Positions 52,728 to 60,901 of a DNA stretch of 64,000 nt are shown in pieces. The notes beneath the pieces were generated by a model. That model searched no databases. It saw only the letters and a list, made by a program, of their open reading frames with translations, and was not told where the DNA came from. Source of the DNA: Anastatus disparis (Eukaryota; Arthropoda; Insecta; Hymenoptera; Eupelmidae); NCBI GenBank assembly GCA_017163975.1, contig JAFFSR010000136.1, positions 6,073,501 to 6,137,500 on the forward strand, given 5' to 3'. Made by a program: the position numbers and the translations under genes. Positions within the stretch are counted from its first letter, which is position 1, and every line of letters starts with the position of its first letter.

Positions 52728-53634
52728 GCTTATGTTTTACATTTACATTATTTAAATTTGTTTTGTTTCTGAAATGGCAAATAAATTTTTTATACTTAAA
52801 AAATTCAAACTTAGAAAATTTACATAACTGTAAGATTTCCTGTCAATCACTTTTAAATTTTTAATTTATAATACTCATGAGAAATTTTTAATCAAATGAA
52901 CAAATATATATATCTCTTGGATAGTTTGAATTGGAATCGATTCGGATTTAAAGGATTAAATTTTATAAGAATGTCGTGGCTTTTAATATTCTCGTCTGAT
53001 GCAAAAAAAACAAAGAGATGCTTTCTCTGGATATACAATAATTATTTTATATTCTATGATATTATAAAATATAATAAAGCCTTATTTTAAAGGGTGCTTT
53101 CTACTTATAAATACTAATATTCAGTTAAATTTTCCGATTGCACAAATTATATTTACCTTAAAAATATTGACAGCAGTGATGTTGTATACCTACAAACTTT
53201 CAATATAAAAAATATTAAACGTATATTGTAATTTTAAAAAATATAAGCAATTAAATTACATGCGGACAAAAGCACTCTATTGAATGATTGTTTATTTTTA
53301 GTTAATATATTATTCTTTCTTTATAAAATTAAAAATCTTCATAAAAAAATTCTAGAGTTCAAAATTTTTAAACTTTTAAGTCTCAAGCTTGGAACTATTT
53401 ATTTCGAATTTTTGGATTTGTAAATTCTATAAGAGAACTCAAATAAAACTCTCAAATTTTAAAACCGACAATTCTTAAACCCTTGACGTCAACTCTTTAA
53501 TACCGAAACCTCCAATTTAAAATCATTAAATTTGAACAGTCTCAATATCAGACCCTTCATCACAATTTCTTAAAAGTAAAATCTTAAGCCTTGAAACTGT
53601 AATCTTAACCTTTAATGGAATGTGAAATACCGAC
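52728..53634. other. AT-rich stretch, no gene seen
   Basis: A 64-codon frame at 52,896-53,090 has no recognisable motif. Nothing else is supported. Confidence 0.4.
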
Positions 53635-53850
53635 GTTACAGTTTTTCAAAATTTTGATTTTTAATCCAAAAGTTTTAAAAATATCTCTATATTAAAATCT
53701 TTTATTTTGATTAATAAAAAGCATAATATAGAAATTTTTCGGTAAATTTTTTAATAAAGATTAAAAATTTGGGAAACAGCAATGTTGGTGACTGTGAATA
53801 AATCATATACCCTATTACACTGTCTTAAACCTCTCAAACCTGAAATATTT
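53635..53850 (+). repeat. Dispersed repeat R2, copy b
   Basis: Second copy of the 51,845-52,060 repeat, in the same orientation and about 1.8 kb away. It retains CCAAAAGTTTTAAAAATATC, GATTAATAAAAAGCATAATA, TTAATAAAGATTAAAAAT and GGTGACTGTGAATAAATCAT. The two copies could be remnants of long terminal repeats or of a local duplication, but no reverse-transcriptase or primer-site evidence was seen between them. Confidence 0.6.
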
Positions 53851-54084
53851 AAATAATAAAATTCGAAGAATTCATTTCTTAATTAACTTTTTAAATCTTT
53901 TGATCATGAACTTATCGACATCAAATTTCAATATGATTTTTCATATAAAATCTAAAAAAATAAAACCCCAAATGACAAAAAAAATAATTAAGTTGAATTC
54001 TTTGCGACAAACTAGAAAATCATAACATTTAAAACGAATGTTAGCCAAATATGTATCTATGTAAGTTTTAAGCTACGCATTAAA

Positions 54085-54340
54085 CATATTCATCTAACTT
54101 AATCTACGTATGTATATGTATATTATGTTGAGACGTAATATTACAGAAAATGTTAATCTTATACTAGGATATAATATTTACGAAAAGATAAAGATATTAT
54201 ATAGTATTATAGTAAGTGGAACACGATAATAGCACTACTTTATACGTTGTCTATTAGTGATTATAAATGTAATTAACAAAAGGCAGACAATAAGCTGGTG
54301 CCATATTCATTTTTTTCTGAAATATCTGTTTTTTCTTAAT
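54085..54340 (+). repeat. Diverged duplicated block R3, copy a
   Basis: Aligns by eye with 58,990-59,300: ATTCATCTAACTTAATCTACGT, then ACGTAATATTACAGAAAATG, TTTATACGTTGTCTATTAGT, GATTATAAATGTAATTAACA, and AGGCAGACAATAAGCTGGTG. The order is conserved, but spacing varies, so this is an old duplication or repeat family. The GATTATAA(A/G)TGTAATTAACA core is the most conserved part. Confidence 0.55.
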
Positions 54341-55812
54341 AATTCATACTAAACTATTTTTATCAATTACTATGTGTCTATTAAATACATGAATTTTAAT
54401 TTAAAAGGTCTATGCCTTTTGTAAACTTTCCCGCTTTAACTTTTTTCACTATAGCTTCATACTTTAAGGTATAATGATATCTTAACATTTATTATTACGG
54501 AACTGTATAATTAATTATTTCATTACGTAAACAAATAATTTATTTTAAAAATTTGTATTTTAAGGCAATTTTCTTACCAATAATACCTCAAATTTGTAGA
54601 TTTGAATAAGGACTAAATTTATTGAGTTCTCGAATGTGCTGTTGTTTCGAATAAATTTGATGAAATTAGGTCAAAATGAGAGCCTTTGCTCCTTGCGATA
54701 GAATAAAGCAAATCCACTATGGTTTATTGCAATCCTTTAAAAGTTTTACAAAAAAAGTCAATTAACTTGATTAAATGCATTTTTAATTAAAAAAGTGCAC
54801 TATAAAACGAAATGCGGTTAATCTTTTAGCTACCGTGACGAAAATTTTTATATGATAATTTCATATTAAATATTCATATAAAAATCTTCACCTCATCAGC
54901 TAAAAGGTTATAAAGAATTTTGTTTAAAATTATAAAGTTTATTTTATTAGATAGATAGATATATTTTTATTTTTGTATTATATGTAAAAAAAAAGAGAGC
55001 GTGTAATATACAATTAAATACACAATTAAATTAAACTAAGCTAAAATACATAAATGATATTGTACGGTAAAACTAGAATTACACAGTATGATATCACAGT
55101 CTTAGAAGATAATATAAATAATAATATTAATAATATTAGTAAGTCAATAAAATAAGTTAAAAGTGATATTACAGATAAAAAAGCAAACAATAATTAATAC
55201 ATGCAATGAATATAGATGAAAATATACTAAAAATTAGTCTCATATACCTATCAGTCAAAATGAATTACACTATTTTATTCTATAGGATGAGCAAATTTTT
55301 TTTTATTTTTAACGTTTCTATCCAAAATACGCAGAAAAAAGTCAATTTGCAATTATATAATCACAGTTATATGATCACTGAAACCTTTTTTGTGCATCTA
55401 AATTTATTTTATTTTTCATCAAACTTTTAAAAATTAAAATATTATTAAAACTTTATAAATTACTTTTATCATACATAAAATTTTACTGAAGAACGATGTT
55501 TAAGTAAAACTTTGGAATTAATAAAATAACATCGTTCTTTATTGGTTTAATAAAAAATAAAATAAAAAAATGTATAGAATTAATTATATACGTTACTAGA
55601 AAAAAGTTAAATTTTTTCATCTTATGTATAAACAATAAATTATCTTACATAATAAATTATTCGCGTGTAATTCTACAATTATCATTTTTATATACACTGA
55701 GAAATAAGCTTATTCAGTATAAAAAGATAAGTAAGGTTTCAAAAGGAGTTTATATATTTTTAAAAACAACTATGAAAATATTTTTTAAAAGTAAAAATTC
55801 ATATTTTTGAGG
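54341..55812. other. AT-rich stretch, no gene seen
   Basis: Contains a loose inverted pair (GAACGATGTT near 55,492 and AACATCGTTC near 55,528) and a 74-codon frame at 55,206-55,430 with no motif. No gene is supported. Confidence 0.4.
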
Positions 55813-56653
55813 TATAAGGGAAAGTGGGGCTAAATTCCAGACGTTTTTTTAAGAGAAGATTTCTTCTCCAGTAATGAAATAATTGACTCTACCAAAGCAT
55901 TAACACTAAGTTTAGGCTTCAAATTGAATAAAAAAATTGGTCTAGACTCCTTATTATTCATTTAACATAACAATAGTTTGGATCGAAAAAAAATTGTTTT
56001 TTGGAAAGTTGCCCCATGTATGGGGCAACTTTCCATTTTGCGTTGGGGCTATTTTCCAATTGTACTATTAAACTTGGAAAATACAATTAAATTTTTTATT
56101 TAACGATTTTTTTCAAATTTTTGACTATTTTATTAATCATTAATACATTAATAATCACAAAAATATAATATTAACATAATAATATTCGTATGAATATTAA
56201 ATAAATTATTATTCATATAAAATGAATAAAAAAGCGATTTTCCAAAAAATCCGTATTAATTAACATTGTATTGGAAAGTTGGCCCAAATGATTAAAAATC
56301 TTTGAACTGTCAGTACTAAGCTTAAAATTAACGTATCGGGTCATACTAGGTGTCAAAATTTTTGTTTTTTAATGTATTATAAACTTATTATTACGTGACA
56401 AATCGTTTTGTTTACACAGAATTATAAGATGTATTTTTAGACAACCCAAAAGTTTTGGAAGGCGCTGCGAAAAAAAAAAGTGGCTGTTACGAATTCAAAT
56501 TATCAAGTAATCTACTAGAAGTTGTATAAAAAAGTTCGTTTTTATATATATTTTTAATCTATCTTACTGACCCCGGATAAAAATTTTCATGTGTGAGATT
56601 ATTAAGCATTCTTAAAGTTACCCCATCTGGAAATTTGCCCCACTCTCCCCTAA
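55813..56653. mobile_element. Non-autonomous element with GTGGGGC terminal inverted repeats
   Basis: The left end TATAAGGGAAAGTGGGGCTA continues AATTCC. It is matched in reverse complement by the right end GGAAATTTGCCCCACTCTCC followed by CCTAA. Internally, the motif GGAAAGTTGCCCC or close variants recurs. It forms an inverted repeat with perfect 15-base arms at 56,003-56,034 (GGAAAGTTGCCCCAT, GT, ATGGGGCAACTTTCC). A degraded copy (TTGGAAAGTTGGCCC) lies near 56,273. The element is about 840 bp and has no coding capacity. Similar GTGGGGCAA-ending repeats are, to my memory, widespread in arthropods. A SINE lies immediately to its right. Confidence 0.7.
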
Positions 56654-56657
56654 GTAA

Positions 56658-56868
56658 TTTTTTTTCTTATTTTATTTAACGTCGCTGTATTTATGCCATC
56701 ATTGCGATGCTAATTAGCGATGGAGATTTTCAATGTATTTGTGAATAAAGCACATGTAACGTACAGTGGTGCTTGTATAAATCGGTCGAGAACAGGACTC
56801 GAACTCGGGACGTCGAGAATACGAATCTATCGCTCATACCAAGTGAGCCACCGACGACCTCTAAATAC
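56658..56868 (-). mobile_element. tRNA-derived SINE, copy 6
   Basis: On the minus strand: head AGAGGTCGTCGGTGGCTCAC, loop TTCGTAT, B box GAGTTCGAGTCCTG. Then AAGCACCACTGTACGTTACA, TCGCTAATTAGCATCGCAAT, GCGACGTTAAATAAAATAAG and an A-run. AAGTAATT occurs at 56,652-56,659 and again at 56,869-56,876 and could be the target-site duplication. A 78-codon plus-strand frame across it is an artefact. Confidence 0.88.
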
Positions 56869-56876
56869 AAGTAATT

Positions 56877-58040
56877 ATTACAACTCAATAATTTTTACTT
56901 TTGGTACTGAAAAAATATACATTGATATCAAGCTTACTTCTTTCATCGCGTTATAAATGAAAAATTAGTCCATTTAAAAAAAATTTTGTATCAAATTAAA
57001 TTTTTACTCTTAAAAATTGAAAATATTTCTAATCAAAGAAATTAAAATAAATTAAAGTTAGAATTGAAATTATTGAAAAATTTGATTTTCTTAAACTGAT
57101 TAAAAAAATTAACAAAAAATAGAATTTTTGTATTCATTTTCTTTTTGATTATGAACTAAGTGTGTTTTTAAGAATTCAAATTTTCAATTAATTTTTTTCA
57201 TACAGTTTTTCATTTATTTGGTTTTAAATAAAATCTACTTATTATAAGTTGATTTAATGTAATTGTAAAACCAACTTTTATGATATATAATAAAAAGATA
57301 ATTTTATTTTTTTTAAATGAATAACCTTGTGTAAGATTTTTTTTCAAATTACATTTTTTTATGTATTTATTTATAATATATCAATATATACAGTCTCCAT
57401 CGTTGTATAATATAAAAGTAATTATAATGGAAACAAAATGTAAAAAATAAAAAAAAAAAAACATTTTAATAATTATAAACAAAATTATATTATTGTTTTG
57501 ATTTTAATATAAACGATTGCTTGTAATCTTTTAAAACGCGATTTTTTCATAGAATAAGAAAATATATTATTGTAAATTAATATTAAATAAATATTATGGA
57601 ATTTTTTTAATAATCGAGAAAATCTTTTGCAAGTCTAGATTTAAGAATATTTTAGGATTCTTCAATAATTTAAATATCTTTATAATAAAAAAATTTTTTT
57701 TCTTCCTTTTGAAAATGTTTTCAATAGATAAAAATCTTCAATTACAGTACTTATGATAGTTATTAAATAAAAATTTATCAATGAAAATTTAATTTTAATA
57801 AGTTAAGTAGATGTCATAACCCAATTGATACTAATCTATTATAATTACAATTTGTTGTTTTTACATTTTCAATTGACATTTGAAAACAAAATCACATGCA
57901 ATAATATTCATTGATTATGTTTTATTATATTGATTAAAAAGTAAAACTAATCTTAAAAAAATAATGAAAAGTTAGATGTAATCGTTATTATTTAAAAAAA
58001 TAATAAAATATAAAAAATTTACCAGCTTGTAATACTGCTC
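56877..58040. other. AT-rich stretch, no gene seen
   Basis: Very A/T-rich with frequent stops. No feature is supported. Confidence 0.5.
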
Positions 58041-58221
58041 GTTAACGTTGTTATATTTATGCTATGCTAATCAGCGACGGAGGTCTAGAGTGTGTTTGTG
58101 AATTTCAGCACATGTAACGTACAGTGGTGCTTGCATCAATTGGCTGCCGAGAGCGGGATTCAAACTCAGAACCTCGAGATTACGAATTCAATGCTCTACC
58201 GAATGAGCCGCAGATTGACTC
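58041..58221 (-). mobile_element. tRNA-derived SINE, copy 7
   Basis: On the minus strand the head is CGAGTCAATCTGCGGCTCAT. The loop is TTCGTAA and the B box is damaged to GAGTTTGAATCCC. Then come TGCAAGCACCACTGTACG, the CCGTCGCTGATTAGC segment and AACGTTAAC. The A-rich tail is missing or lost. The GCACCACTGTACGTTACATG segment and the diagnostic TGCTGAAATTCACAAACACA-type junction resemble copy 1 most closely, suggesting a subfamily. Confidence 0.85.
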
Positions 58222-58989
58222 GCAAACTTACTTAATTTAAAGGCAATATTTTACGTATTTTTCTTGTTATTCTTTTTCGATTTCTTCAATTTTGTTGAAA
58301 TACATAATTAATACTTTATTAATCTCGATATTAGTATTTCATGTATAAATTTTTATTAAAAATAAAAATCTGTTAATGTACAATTTCAATTATCAAAACG
58401 CATTGCTCGCTCGTTATTTAATTGAAAAGCTCTAAATTTATAAGTATGAAACCTATCTTATCTTAAGAAATTTTAAAACAGATCATTTTGTAAAAATTTA
58501 TGGATTAATTTTCTGCGTTTTCAGAAAATAAATGACAATGTGATCGATACAGAAATATTTGCTTAAAAAATTAACAATGTCTATTTAACAAAAATTTTTG
58601 TTAATAGAATAAATATTTAGTTAATTTAAAATTTATCAAAAATTTGTAATACTTTTCACAAACAATAAATATAGAATAGTATTTTATAAGTAATATTTAG
58701 ATTTATTGTTTAAATATATAAAAAATATTAAAAATCTATCGTAATATATTGACGGGAAAATATACAAGCCATTTATAGAGCTTGCAATGATCGGTGCCAG
58801 TGAAAACCACCGATCAGACATTATTAATTGAATAAAAATAAAAGAATTGCTACCTATTTCATAGGCGGCATACAAATAAAAATATACGTAAACTTTTCTT
58901 TAACTCACAATAATCCTATTTACAAATCATAATAATTAGATGTATATAAGAGTAGGTATGAGCCATGCGCCTTATATCTTTTGAGAGCG
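58222..58989. other. AT-rich stretch with a small hairpin
   Basis: TGATCGGTG at 58,788-58,796 faces CACCGATCA at 58,808-58,816 around an 11-base loop. A 63-codon minus-strand frame overlaps it without recognisable motifs. No gene is supported. Confidence 0.35.
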
Positions 58990-59300
58990 TGTATTCATCT
59001 AGCCTAAATCTACCTGCATGTAGGTATAATATATGTAGACGTATATGTGGACACAGAGGCGTCGTAATATTACGAAAAATTATAATCCCGCAGACAGACA
59101 GTTAAATTTTGTGGATTCAATAAGAAAGACGCCACCATTAGCTTAGACGGAAAAAGTAATTCATAGTATTTATACGTATACCGTCTGTTTAAACTGATTA
59201 TAAGTGTAATTAACATATAGACAGTTTATAGTGGTTAGACTCTATATACAGTCTAACCACTTGTGTCTAAGTTTTTTCCCAGATAATACGTCTGATATTA
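58990..59300 (+). repeat. Diverged duplicated block R3, copy b
   Basis: Counterpart of 54,085-54,340: ATTCATCTAGCCTAAATCTA, GTCGTAATATTACGAAAAAT, TTTATACGTATACCGTCTGT and GATTATAAGTGTAATTAACA. This copy alone contains an extra hairpin near 59,217-59,269. Confidence 0.55.
59217..59269. other. Hairpin within R3 copy b
   Basis: GTGGTTAGACT (59,231-59,241) and AGTCTAACCAC (59,250-59,260) are perfect complements around the loop CTATATAC. The flanking TAGACA and TGTCTA can pair as an outer stem, giving an interrupted hairpin of about 53 bases. This is too short for a typical pre-miRNA. A small inverted-repeat insertion is an alternative. Confidence 0.4.
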
Positions 59301-60085
59301 TTTTATCGATTATTATGTATACATTACATAGATTTTTAAAAAAAATAAAGATATGGAATTGTAATGTTTTTTTTAGTTGTGGTTTTATAATATGAAAACT
59401 AATATGAACTAAAATGTATTTTTGTATCTAGCTTTTTTTAGTAAGCGATATATCTTACATGATATATCTTAAGTAAAAATGCGCGTAAAAGCTTTTTGAG
59501 TATGATAATTATTTCACAAAAATTTTTTTACCTAAATGTGTTTTGTTTTTGATAAGAGTCCTTTTAAAGATTTTAAGGAAACAGTATAAGTAATCACACA
59601 TTTTTCCTTTTTTTTAAACAAATAATAATTAAACTTTTGTCTAATGTACATTTTTTAATAATTAAAGCAAAATGCGTTGAAAATTTATTATCTGTTTAAA
59701 TTAATTGTTTATACGCAGCTTGAATGATTTTTATTTTTTTTTTAAATAATTTATAATATCAATAATTTTTTGAAGCACTTAATTATTAGTAAAAAAAGAT
59801 AAAAAACATTAAAATAACAAAATATTCAAATTTTGAAAATTTATAACTATTAATTATTTATTTTATTTATAAATAATAATTGATTAGAGTCAACATTATA
59901 AATATTAAAATGAAATTTGTGAATAATAATTTTTAAATAGTTTGCTATCAAACAATTCTAAAGAAAACCAATTTCCGGCGCCAATAAATAGAAACAATTA
60001 TTTTGTAAGGATTAAGAAGTATGTACTTCCCTCCCTTTCTATTAAGGGCCCGTTTATCCCTACCTAATATTTTAGAGGTTGTGAC
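59301..60085. other. Upstream intergenic sequence of the ankyrin gene
   Basis: AT-rich, apart from a richer segment at about 59,975-60,080 (TTTCCGGCGCCAAT, then CTATTAAGGGCCCGTTTATC) just before the TATA-like box. That segment may hold promoter elements. No other gene is seen. Confidence 0.4.
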
Positions 60086-60262
60086 TATAAAGGCTAGTGT
60101 CTGTTGGAATTTAAAACTATTTCAACCCCGTAAGTGCAACTAAGTGGTCATGAACTTAAAGATAAAACAAAACTTTAAATTGTGCAAAAATATTGATAAA
60201 ATTTCAAGTGCTAACAAAATTATTTTGTTAAATTAGTGCTACTTTATTCAATTATAACCAAA
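60086..60262 (+). promoter_or_regulatory. TATA-like promoter and probable 5'-UTR exon
   Basis: TATAAAGG at 60,086-60,093 fits a TATA box, which would place a start near 60,116-60,125 (CTATTTCAACC). A good splice donor, GTGAGT, begins at 60,263 after ATAACCAAA. A matching acceptor, TTATTTTACAG, ends at 60,768, about 130 bases before the coding start at 60,902. The simplest model is a non-coding first exon (about 60,118-60,262), an intron of about 506 bases, and a second exon carrying the rest of the 5' UTR. This is inference from signals only. Confidence 0.4.
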
Positions 60263-60901
60263 GTGAGTAGTATTTATATTTATATTAATTTAACGGTTCA
60301 GTGATAACATTTAAGTGACAAATTTTTTCAACTATTAATTTCAATATTTTTTTTTCAATTATTGTTAATGTTAAAATATATTGATTTTAAAATAATAATA
60401 ATTGTTTAGAATTAAAGTTCTCGTCAAATATTTTTGATCCTCTACTAAATGAAAGATTTTTTGCTTAAAAATTCTAATACTAAATGTAAATGATTCAATA
60501 AACAAATGTCACAAAACTATTAAAATTTTTTCCAATATTTTTATAAGTCATGCAACTTTTTTAATTGACATGCAATATTTTTTAAATTGTATTATTATTA
60601 TATTATAATATGGCCTATAGGCAATGCTTAAAGGCCAACAGACGAAGAAGAATTATATTATAATTTAAAATTTGTTTTATTAGTAAACATAATTTTTATT
60701 TTTAAAAAATATTTTAAATTATAATTTCATTTTTACAATATTTTGAATAAATAATATTTATTTTACAGGTTTCGCAGTTTTCTTTGTAAATGGAAATGCT
60801 TCAGTAAATTTTTGAAGTTTTTTGCATCATTAATCAATCACTAACAGTTTGTTACAAAGTGTTACGAAGTGAAAAAGTTATAAACGGAATAAAAATTCAC
60901 G

